A stretch of DNA of 64,000 bases from Lachnospiraceae bacterium. GTDB lineage: Bacteria > Bacillota > Clostridia > Lachnospirales > Lachnospiraceae. Every line of letters starts with the position of its first letter. The first letter of the stretch is position 1. This document shows positions 1 to 6,789 of the stretch, piece after piece. The notes under the pieces are model-generated. The model ran no database searches and was not told the DNA's origin. It saw only the letters and a list, made by a program, of their open reading frames with translations. The stretch covers positions 62,001 through 126,000 of the forward strand of contig JAFTKW010000004.1 in assembly GCA_017453065.1 (NCBI GenBank). Reading direction: 5' to 3'. Made by a program: the position numbers and the translations under genes.

Positions 1-728
1 GCTACCGTCTTTCCGGCGAAGGCGCACAGGACCTTAAGGTTGGCGATGCTATCACTGTAGAAGGTCAGTTTACAAACTACAAAGGAACTATCGAATTTAA
101 CAAAGGTTGTGTACTCGTTGGTTATGGCGAATTCGTTGACCAGAGCGCTCTCTTAGAAGCTGCATTTGCTTTGGGCGAGGGAGATTCCATGGATGAAGTT
201 TCCATTTTGACAGGTGTTATTTCTGAGATTCCTACAGCATGGAGTGATGAGTATCAGAACATCACTGTAAATTTGGACTTCGATGGAAAGACACTTCAGT
301 GCTATCGTCTCTCTGGCGAAGGTGCAAAGGATTTGGTAGTAGGCCAGACAATCACTGTTGTTGGTACTATCAAAAACTACAAGGGTCTTATCGAGTTTGA
401 CAAAGGATGTAAACTGGTTCCTAACGATGCATATCATTCTGTAAAGAACGCTATTGGCGCTTATAAGTTGCAGGATGGCGAAGCACAGGAAGTTGCTAAG
501 ACTATTACAGGTACAATTTCTACCATCGATACAGCATGGAGCGATGAGTATCAGAACATCACTGTTACTATCGTTGTTGCTGGCTTAGAAGATTACCCAA
601 TCATGTGCTACCGTCTCTCTGGCGAAGGCGCAAAGGATTTGGCAGTAGGTGATGTGATCACTGTTACTGGTATCATTAAAAACTACAAAGGTACAATCGA
701 ATTTGATAAAGGATGTACACTTAACTAG
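1..728 (+). CDS. C-terminal part of OB-fold-like tandem-repeat protein (5' end outside window)
   Basis: The reading frame is already open at base 3 and runs to TAA/TAG at 726-728, so the start lies upstream of the window. The visible part holds the tail of one repeat and two full repeats, each about 100 residues. Shared blocks are AWSDEYQNITV, CYRLSGEGAKDL and NYKGTIEFDKGC. Equivalent Tyr codons fall at 3, 303 and 609, giving periods of 300 and 306 bases. The beta-rich pattern (ITGTIS..., VGDVITVTG.IKNYKG) resembles small OB-fold domains. The last repeat runs straight to the stop with no LPXTG, SLH or membrane anchor. Near-identical DNA between repeats points to recent duplication or gene conversion. 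The function is unknown; a surface or secreted binding protein is a guess. Confidence 0.6.
   Translation, partial: YRLSGEGAQDLKVGDAITVEGQFTNYKGTIEFNKGCVLVGYGEFVDQSALLEAAFALGEGDSMDEVSILTGVISEIPTAWSDEYQNITVNLDFDGKTLQCYRLSGEGAKDLVVGQTITVVGTIKNYKGLIEFDKGCKLVPNDAYHSVKNAIGAYKLQDGEAQEVAKTITGTISTIDTAWSDEYQNITVTIVVAGLEDYPIMCYRLSGEGAKDLAVGDVITVTGIIKNYKGTIEFDKGCTLN
201..725 (+). repeat. Two ~300-bp in-gene tandem repeats (plus a truncated third at 3-119)
   Basis: Bases 234-265 and 531-562 (GCATGGAG.GATGAGTATC and on) match at nearly every position, 297 bases apart. Bases 303-330 and 609-636 also match closely. The repeats encode the ~100-residue domain of the surrounding gene. Confidence 0.8.
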
Positions 729-753
729 TTCTTTAGGAACTTAATAAGTAAAT

Positions 754-786
754 AAAAGACCGTATCGTAAGATACGGTCTTTTTTG
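754..786. terminator. Bidirectional intrinsic terminator
   Basis: Perfect 13-bp stem AAAAGACCGTATC / GATACGGTCTTTT with a GTAA loop. It has a T-run on the plus strand and, because of the leading A-run, also on the minus strand. It separates the repeat protein from the convergent surE operon. Confidence 0.9.
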
Positions 787-830
787 ATGCGTATTAGTTG
801 GCATATTGCCGAAATTAATTTTTTTTGAAA

Positions 831-1553
831 TTATTTATTGAGTGCAGAAAGTTCTTCGTACACATCGATGCAAGTCTTGTTGGTAGTCAATGGAGAGATG
901 GAAATATATCCATGGAAGGTTGCATCTGTGTCCAAGGTATCATCATTTCTATCTGTCCAGATAGAATAACCGTGTGGACGGTACATATTATCACCAATTG
1001 GAATGAAATCATCCGTGTAATATGGACCTCCCTGCCTTGTAATCTTTATTCCTTTTGGAGAAGCGGGAATGTTGATGTTGTAGATATCGTTCTTTTCTAA
1101 CAATTGATGCTTGAAAACATATTCAAAAATGTAATCTAACTGTCTTGTGGCAAAGTCATAGGCCTCTGGTGGAGTAGACAAAGAGATGGCTTTAAGGCCT
1201 AGGTTAACAGCCTCTAAGGCTGCCCCGACAGTGCCTGAGTACATCATATCTACGCCCACATTTAATCCTTTATTGACACCAGAAATAACAAGATCGAATT
1301 CCATTTTAAGCCCCAGGACAGCAAAGCGAACGCAATCTGCTGGAGTAGAGTCTACAGCCCAAACCTTGATGCCAGGTTCTAACTCTATTTCTTTGGCTTC
1401 AAAAGGCTTGTGTATTTCAATGCCATGGCTTTTGCCACTTTGTTCAAACTTTGGAACTGCAGTTGTGACAGTGCCTAATTTATTACACCATTTAATCAAT
1501 GGTAGAAGTTGAGAGGCATTCATGCCATCATCATTTACAATCAATATTCTCAT
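831..1553 (-). CDS. surE: 5'/3'-nucleotidase SurE
   Basis: A 240-residue SurE-family metal-dependent phosphatase, which dephosphorylates nucleoside 5'- and 3'-monophosphates in the cytoplasm. The metal-site residues are visible: Asp8-Asp9 in IVNDDG, Ser39 in EQSGKS and Asn94 in ISGVNKG. The start is placed at 1553 so that the protein begins MRILIVNDDG as in the family. An in-frame ATG at 1565 would add four residues, but GAGG lies only one base from it. The start is 2 bases past the stop of the upstream DHH gene. It is the last gene of a four-gene minus-strand operon. Confidence 0.93.
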   Translation of the reverse strand: MRILIVNDDGMNASQLLPLIKWCNKLGTVTTAVPKFEQSGKSHGIEIHKPFEAKEIELEPGIKVWAVDSTPADCVRFAVLGLKMEFDLVISGVNKGLNVGVDMMYSGTVGAALEAVNLGLKAISLSTPPEAYDFATRQLDYIFEYVFKHQLLEKNDIYNINIPASPKGIKITRQGGPYYTDDFIPIGDNMYRPHGYSIWTDRNDDTLDTDATFHGYISISPLTTNKTCIDVYEELSALNK

Positions 1554-1555
1554 AT

Positions 1556-2542
1556 TTATAGCCATTCCTCATGAGTTTCTTTATATTCTTTTATTAAGGT
1601 GTCTGCATCATGAAGCAGTGCATCTACTTCCTCTCTGCTATATACAGTGGCGCCACTGGCACAAGCGTGTCCGCCGCCATTATATTTTTCTGCAATAGAA
1701 TTGATATGTACAAAGCGAGAACGAAGACGTACACGAATGCTCCCTTTTTCGTCACCGGTTTCGATGAAGGCTAGCCAACTGATGCAACCACGGATGGAAT
1801 CCAAATTTCCTATGCAAGCACTGGCTTGCTCCAAGGAAAGGTTGAATTCTTCTTGCATTGCTCTGTCTATGTAAATATAGGCAACGCCATTAGGAGTGAT
1901 TTGCATACGCTGGTAAATGTGCGCTTTGAATTTCAGATATTCGTAAGCCTCTAAATATAAACGGGCATATAAGATATCTGTATCTACACCTATATCCAGT
2001 AAGATAGCAGCATTGCGTAAAGTATCACCATTTACACCGCTATATTTGAAACGTCCTGTGTCAGTCACCATGCCAGTATACAGGTGAGTGGCACCTAAGG
2101 AATCAAGCTCAAGCTGATCTTTAAATGTATTGTAAAAATGTACTATCATTTCACAGCAAGAAGCACGCTCTTCTTCAACCCACGCATAGTCGCCGTAGTT
2201 TTCAAGAGGAATATGGTGATCGATTTTGATGAGTTCTTTGCAAAGCTTGTATTTCTGGTTTGAGATACGTGACTCAGAGGCAGTGTCGAGTACAATGCCA
2301 AGGGACTGCTTGTAAACATCATCTGCTACATCATCGTCATCTGGGCCCATAAAGTCTAAATATCTCACAACCTCATCATCAATCAAATAGACCTTCTTTT
2401 GAGGCCAAGAGAGTTCGATGATGCGCTTAAATCCTTTGGTAGCACCTATACAGTCTCCATCACTACGGATATGACGAAAGAGCATAATGCTGTCATATTC
2501 CTTTATTTTTTGGAGAATTGTTTCCATAATTTTTGTATTCAT
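1556..2542 (-). CDS. DHH-family phosphoesterase, NrnA-like (copy 2)
   Basis: 328 residues. The N-terminal DHH domain has RSDGD (about 27-30) and the DHH triplet at 108-110 (KIDHHIP). The C-terminal DHHA1 domain has YNGGGHACASG. NrnA proteins degrade short oligoribonucleotides (nanoRNA) and often hydrolyse pAp to AMP, so this is probably an exonuclease/phosphatase of RNA turnover. It follows a paralogue by one base; its ribosome site TTAGGAG lies inside the last codons of that gene, so translation is probably coupled. Whether it prefers nanoRNA, pAp or a cyclic dinucleotide cannot be read from sequence. Confidence 0.85.
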   Translation of the reverse strand: MNTKIMETILQKIKEYDSIMLFRHIRSDGDCIGATKGFKRIIELSWPQKKVYLIDDEVVRYLDFMGPDDDDVADDVYKQSLGIVLDTASESRISNQKYKLCKELIKIDHHIPLENYGDYAWVEEERASCCEMIVHFYNTFKDQLELDSLGATHLYTGMVTDTGRFKYSGVNGDTLRNAAILLDIGVDTDILYARLYLEAYEYLKFKAHIYQRMQITPNGVAYIYIDRAMQEEFNLSLEQASACIGNLDSIRGCISWLAFIETGDEKGSIRVRLRSRFVHINSIAEKYNGGGHACASGATVYSREEVDALLHDADTLIKEYKETHEEWL

Positions 2543-2543
2543 T

Positions 2544-3479
2544 TTAATCTCCTAACATTTGATCAAGATCATGTAACATTGCCATAGCAGTTTCTCTGTC
2601 AGGGACAGTGGCGCCGCTTGCCTTGGCATGTCCACCACCACCATATTTCACAGCAATTGGGTTGATGTTTAAGTCGTTGGAACGCAGCTCACAAAGAACA
2701 CCTTCCTCAGTTTCGGTGAAGTTTACCCAGATGCTGGTACCTTTGATGTCTGACATGGTATTGACCATACCACGAGATACAGTGAATGCACTTAAGTTTA
2801 GTGCCTCACGTTCTGCAATAGTGGTATATATGTAAGCAACTCTATGCTCAGTGAACTGAGTCTTGAGCAAAAACTGTGCTTTCACTTTCTTGTTTTCAAA
2901 ATCGTCAGCATAAAGATCGCGGAAAATGGCCTCTGTATCAAATTTCTGTTCCATTAAAAATGCTGCAAGACGAAAAGTGTTGGCAGAGGTTTTGTCATAG
3001 CGGAAGCGCCCAGAATCTGTCACCATGCCTATGTAGAGAGACTTGGCAGCGATGGGAGTTAACTTCCAACCAGATTCCATTGCCATCATGGCAATCAGAC
3101 CAGCGCAGCTTTCGTAATCACAGTCGATGACTTCAACATCCGCAAATTGTCCAGTAAAAAGATGGTGGTCGATTCGCACAGTTTTGGCTGCTAAACTATA
3201 ACGTGTGTCACTAACCATATTAGCACCACCACAGTCCAATATGATGGACAAGGAACCATTGAAGGTGCTATCTGAGATAGTATCCATGTTAGAATCTTCC
3301 ATAAATGCAAAACTTTCCGCTTCATCGCCAACGGTGTATATTTTTTTGTTGGGGAAATTAACCTGCAAAAGATGCTTTAAACCGATTTGGCTACCTATGG
3401 CATCTCCATCTGGTCTGGAATGTCTATGGATAATGATAGTATCATATGCTTGTATTTCTTTTATAATGGGTTCAAACAT
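2544..3479 (-). CDS. DHH-family phosphoesterase, NrnA-like (copy 1)
   Basis: 311 residues with the same layout as its downstream neighbour: HRHSRPDGD near 18-26, DHH at 104-106 (RIDHHLF) and the DHHA1 motif KYGGGGHAKASG near the C terminus. All metal-binding motifs are intact in both copies. Outside the motifs the two proteins differ widely, so this is an old duplication that may have split substrates. It starts with an AAAGGAAAAG-type site just upstream and lies 41 bases after the dGTPase-like gene, in the same operon. Confidence 0.85.
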   Translation of the reverse strand: MFEPIIKEIQAYDTIIIHRHSRPDGDAIGSQIGLKHLLQVNFPNKKIYTVGDEAESFAFMEDSNMDTISDSTFNGSLSIILDCGGANMVSDTRYSLAAKTVRIDHHLFTGQFADVEVIDCDYESCAGLIAMMAMESGWKLTPIAAKSLYIGMVTDSGRFRYDKTSANTFRLAAFLMEQKFDTEAIFRDLYADDFENKKVKAQFLLKTQFTEHRVAYIYTTIAEREALNLSAFTVSRGMVNTMSDIKGTSIWVNFTETEEGVLCELRSNDLNINPIAVKYGGGGHAKASGATVPDRETAMAMLHDLDQMLGD

Positions 3480-3520
3480 AACTTTTCCTTTCTAGGTTGT
3501 AATTTCAAACACAACTTTAC

Positions 3521-4723
3521 TTAATTATCAAAATATCCAACATAGTTTACCTTGTAGCAGCTGTCAGGGAACAGATGGCGATGCAATTCAATCATGTAAT
3601 CGTCGGTCATACTGGCTATGTAATCTACTACAATCTGATGAGGATCTGAATCTAAATAAGGCTTCTTTCTTGTGTAATGACTTTTGTTAACATAGTCAAT
3701 GTGGTGGCAGAAGATAGGGGACTTGGTGTTGTTTTGACGTAAATCCTCTAGCATCCGATAATAGATTTCTTCCATCATGGGTTTGACAGTGGTATGTAAA
3801 CTGGACCATGAAGCGGCATTTATATAGATGCGAGATACATTTTCGTCTCGTGCAGTCTTGAGGGCTTCGAAATGTTCCTGGTCCATGCGTATATACGGTT
3901 TGCCATAACTGTTTTCAATAATATTTACCACCAGATTGTTGATGAATTCTGCATTGATAGATCCTATTAGGGTTTGATCATAATCAGCCTCGTCTATTTT
4001 GTTAACTCTGGCGGCATCTTGTCGGTCTTTACCTACATATGCAATGACATCTGAAATTCGAACAACGGCGCCTTCTAAAGTGGAAGGTTTAAGGTTCTGA
4101 ATATGATTTTTGTCTATGTAAGAAGCTTCAATCATTGCATCGAAATCAGTGAAATCCGTGATAGTACTAGCGTGACATTGATCAAGAACTACTTCTCCGT
4201 TGTGACAGGCGATACCATCCAATACCTGGAGACTTATGTTCATTGGGAAAATTTCGTCTAGTACGCGAACAGAATGGATGTTATGGCTGAAATGTCTGCC
4301 TGTGTTAGAGAAGTACAGTTCATCTAACACTGTTTCGCCATAATGTGCAAATGGAGGATGACCAATGTCATGTCCTAATGCAATAGCTTCAATCAAATCT
4401 AGATTTAGATTTAAGGCAGAGCCTATAGTTCTGGCAATTCGAGAAACCAATTGAACATGAAGGCTTCTACGGGAGATATCATCATTTCTAATCAGGGAGA
4501 AAACTTGTGTTTTATCACTGTATCGGTTGTAATATGGGCAATGAATTATTTTGTCTATATCATGCACAAAAGCAGGGCGCCAAATAGTTGCATGGTCTGA
4601 AGAAACAGTATGTCTACGAATAATTTTGTGGTCGTCGAAACCTACTCTGGCATAGTTTCCATTTGCTTTTTCTTCTGATATTTGGCGGGTAAGTTCTTGT
4701 GAAAGAACCTCATAGTGCGGCAT
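3521..4723 (-). CDS. dgt: dGTPase-like HD-domain triphosphohydrolase
   Basis: 400 residues. The N-terminal part has RRHTVSSDHATIWRPAF followed by RYSDKTQVF. The HD metal site LGHDIGHPPFAHYGE follows at about 117-130, and a second half is typical of deoxyguanosinetriphosphate triphosphohydrolase-like proteins. The family cleaves dNTPs to deoxynucleosides and triphosphate. The start at 4723 is chosen for MPHYEVLSQ and the AGAGGA site 9 bases upstream; the longer frame has a hydrophobic, non-family N terminus. It heads the operon with two NrnA-like genes and surE, which together would take dNTPs and short RNAs to nucleosides. Confidence 0.85.
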   Translation of the reverse strand: MPHYEVLSQELTRQISEEKANGNYARVGFDDHKIIRRHTVSSDHATIWRPAFVHDIDKIIHCPYYNRYSDKTQVFSLIRNDDISRRSLHVQLVSRIARTIGSALNLNLDLIEAIALGHDIGHPPFAHYGETVLDELYFSNTGRHFSHNIHSVRVLDEIFPMNISLQVLDGIACHNGEVVLDQCHASTITDFTDFDAMIEASYIDKNHIQNLKPSTLEGAVVRISDVIAYVGKDRQDAARVNKIDEADYDQTLIGSINAEFINNLVVNIIENSYGKPYIRMDQEHFEALKTARDENVSRIYINAASWSSLHTTVKPMMEEIYYRMLEDLRQNNTKSPIFCHHIDYVNKSHYTRKKPYLDSDPHQIVVDYIASMTDDYMIELHRHLFPDSCYKVNYVGYFDN

Positions 4724-4761
4724 AATTAATCCTCTTTTCGTTTTAGAGTTGGTAACTATAT

Positions 4762-4790
4762 ATTTTACCGTAAATAGGAGCAAAAAGCAA
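4762..4790 (-). promoter_or_regulatory. Promoter of the dgt-nrnA-nrnA-surE operon
   Basis: On the minus strand, TTGCTT (4785-4790), a 17-base spacer and TAAAAT (4762-4767). It lies about 40 bases before the dgt start. Confidence 0.65.
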
Positions 4791-4849
4791 CATATCAGAA
4801 AGGCGAACAACTCGAGTAGAGAGGAGTTGTAACAAATATATTAATAACG

Positions 4850-4881
4850 CAAAAACAGAAAAGCCTAATGGCTTTTCTGTT
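4850..4881 (-). terminator. Terminator overlapping the end of the diguanylate cyclase gene
   Basis: Perfect 12-bp stem AACAGAAAAGCC / GGCTTTTCTGTT with a four-base loop, followed on the minus strand by TTTTTGC. The upstream arm encodes the last residues (EQKSH) and the loop contains the stop codon. Confidence 0.85.
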
Positions 4882-6565
4882 CTTCTTTTTTATGGTACAT
4901 TTCTGCATCGGCGCGTTTCATGGTGTCATGCAAATCCTTGTCCAAGGAAGGATCAAACGCGGCATAACCGGAAGCAATTGCCATTTGGAGTGAGGTGGTA
5001 TGGTCATCAGCTCTGGTCAAATTTTGAGCACGCATCTGCGTATCCATGGATGTGCAGAGTACTTTGAATTGCCCTTCTGTCAGGTTCTTGGCTATGACAC
5101 AGAATTCGTCTCCACCAATTCGATATACCAATCCAAAAGGTGAAAAAACTTCGTTGATAATCTGGCTGGCAGTGATGATGTAGGAGTCACCCACGTCATG
5201 CCCTCTTTGGTCGTTGAACTGCTTCAAGTTATTTAAATCTAGCATAATGATGCTGCGAGTGGACAAGTGTTTTTTCTTGGAACTTCTGACGATTTCTTTT
5301 TCAAAACTAGCACGGTTACCTAATTTGGTCATAGGGTCGGTGCTGGCTTCTTCGCTGATAATGGCAGCTTGTTGCCCCATCTTTAGTAGGTAGACAAAAT
5401 CGAGGAAGATGCCAAGTGACATGATAGTTACATATATGATATCTGCGATTCGACTAAACTGTGCTATGTCAGGCGAATTGGTAGTGTAGTAGCGAACCAT
5501 ATCAACGATTGAAAATACTACAATTATGATAGTTGCTAGAAGTTGCATCAAATAACTATAGTGTTTTCTGACTGTAAAAAGCTTGGTCTCTTTACGAAGT
5601 TTTAAAAAGGTACGAACCACATCTGCACAAGTATATACACCAGCCACTAACAAAAGGGCATGGGTGATAACTACAGTATCAGCGAAATCTGCAACGCCAA
5701 AGAACTGGTGGACAAATGTCAAAAAGAATTCGCCAATGGAGCATATAGTAAGTATGCGCAGGAATTTGTTTTTGCCGTTGTGGAAATTTTCATTTAAAAA
5801 ATGCAGATACAATGCAACTGCGGTTTTTAAACTCATGTAGGACATATGACTAACAAGTAGCAACCTTGTTTCCACAAAGAAGGAATAAGTATTTCCTTCG
5901 ATATAGCTCCAAATACCACGGAATAGTGCAAAAAGAGCAAGCCATTTTAGAGAATCGCCAAGGAGGATGCTGTTTCTTTTCAGCATATGGAAGATCAACA
6001 AAAGTACACCTACAAACATCATGGCAATACTTAGATAGGTGCTTGGCAATTCTTTGGATAAATAGTTAAGCATGATGCCTGTCTGAGTTCCATAATAAAT
6101 GGTAGGAATAGTGATCTTTCCTTCACCGTAGCATTGATAAATATGTATAGTTAGAGTTTTGCCGTTGGCAGAAGCATCTAAAGGAAGGAAATTCCACCTA
6201 TTTCCTGGAGTCTCACTTTTGACATAGGGAGCAGGAACAAAACTGTAGACTTCTTCTCCATCAAGATACATATTGACTTGTTGCTGGAAGGAAAAGAAAC
6301 CTATGCAGTCATCGTTTGTAACGTCGCTTAATTGTTTGCTAAGCCAAATGTCTTTCCCATTATTTGCCACCGGGCAGAACGTAGGGAGCGTGTCATAATA
6401 AAAGGCTGAAGTGTGGTCATCGGCCACCCACCCATTTGTATATTCCACACAATCTCGTAAATTAGAAATTCGATTAGTTTCATTCTTGGGTACAAAAAGA
6501 GCAATAGCAACAATGTATATTATGAAAAAAACAATTTGTAGATATATGGCGTAGCCTTTTTTCAT
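4865..6565 (-). CDS. Membrane-bound diguanylate cyclase (7TM-type sensor + GGDEF)
   Basis: 566 residues. The order is one N-terminal membrane helix (about 7-24), an extracytoplasmic beta-rich domain (about 25-185, 7TMR-DISM-like layout), roughly seven membrane helices (about 185-415) and a C-terminal GGDEF domain. The active motif RIGGDEF is intact at 484-488, preceded by NDQRGHDVGD. It should make cyclic di-GMP from two GTP at the inner face of the membrane in response to an external ligand. No RxxD inhibitory site is seen before GGDEF, so product feedback is probably absent. The start at 6565 has GGAGAG seven bases upstream. It is monocistronic, with its terminator inside its own 3' end. 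Confidence 0.88.
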   Translation of the reverse strand: MKKGYAIYLQIVFFIIYIVAIALFVPKNETNRISNLRDCVEYTNGWVADDHTSAFYYDTLPTFCPVANNGKDIWLSKQLSDVTNDDCIGFFSFQQQVNMYLDGEEVYSFVPAPYVKSETPGNRWNFLPLDASANGKTLTIHIYQCYGEGKITIPTIYYGTQTGIMLNYLSKELPSTYLSIAMMFVGVLLLIFHMLKRNSILLGDSLKWLALFALFRGIWSYIEGNTYSFFVETRLLLVSHMSYMSLKTAVALYLHFLNENFHNGKNKFLRILTICSIGEFFLTFVHQFFGVADFADTVVITHALLLVAGVYTCADVVRTFLKLRKETKLFTVRKHYSYLMQLLATIIIVVFSIVDMVRYYTTNSPDIAQFSRIADIIYVTIMSLGIFLDFVYLLKMGQQAAIISEEASTDPMTKLGNRASFEKEIVRSSKKKHLSTRSIIMLDLNNLKQFNDQRGHDVGDSYIITASQIINEVFSPFGLVYRIGGDEFCVIAKNLTEGQFKVLCTSMDTQMRAQNLTRADDHTTSLQMAIASGYAAFDPSLDKDLHDTMKRADAEMYHKKEEQKSH

Positions 6566-6611
6566 ATAAAATCTCTCCATCATGTTTATAAAAAGACAAA
6601 ATTTCAAAGTT

Positions 6612-6644
6612 ATTATAACATATAAATTTAAAAAATGGGAAAAA
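6612..6644 (-). promoter_or_regulatory. Extended -10 promoter of the diguanylate cyclase gene
   Basis: On the minus strand, TTTTTCCCATT, 11 bases, then TATGTTATAAT (extended -10 TGTTATAAT). The same two blocks at the same spacing precede dinB (50831-50863). Confidence 0.6.
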
Positions 6645-6686
6645 TTTCCTATATGAAAAAATGAATATGAATAGCAAAAGAATTGG

Positions 6687-6715
6687 TTGGAAAGAGACTT
6701 GCAAGGATATATAAT
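6687..6715 (+). promoter_or_regulatory. Promoter of the TPR-DUF4037 gene
   Basis: TTGGAA (6687-6692), 17 bases, TATAAT (6710-6715), giving an untranslated leader of about 70 bases. Confidence 0.75.
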
Positions 6716-6789
6716 CATTTTTATAAGATGTGGTTTATAGAACGAACATCTAAAAGAAGTAGGCCAACATAAGTATTAGGAGATTTTGT

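Noticed and set aside
4724-4810. Hydrophobic N-terminal extension of the dGTPase-like protein
   Set aside because: It overlaps the operon promoter, and AGAGGA positions the start at 4723.
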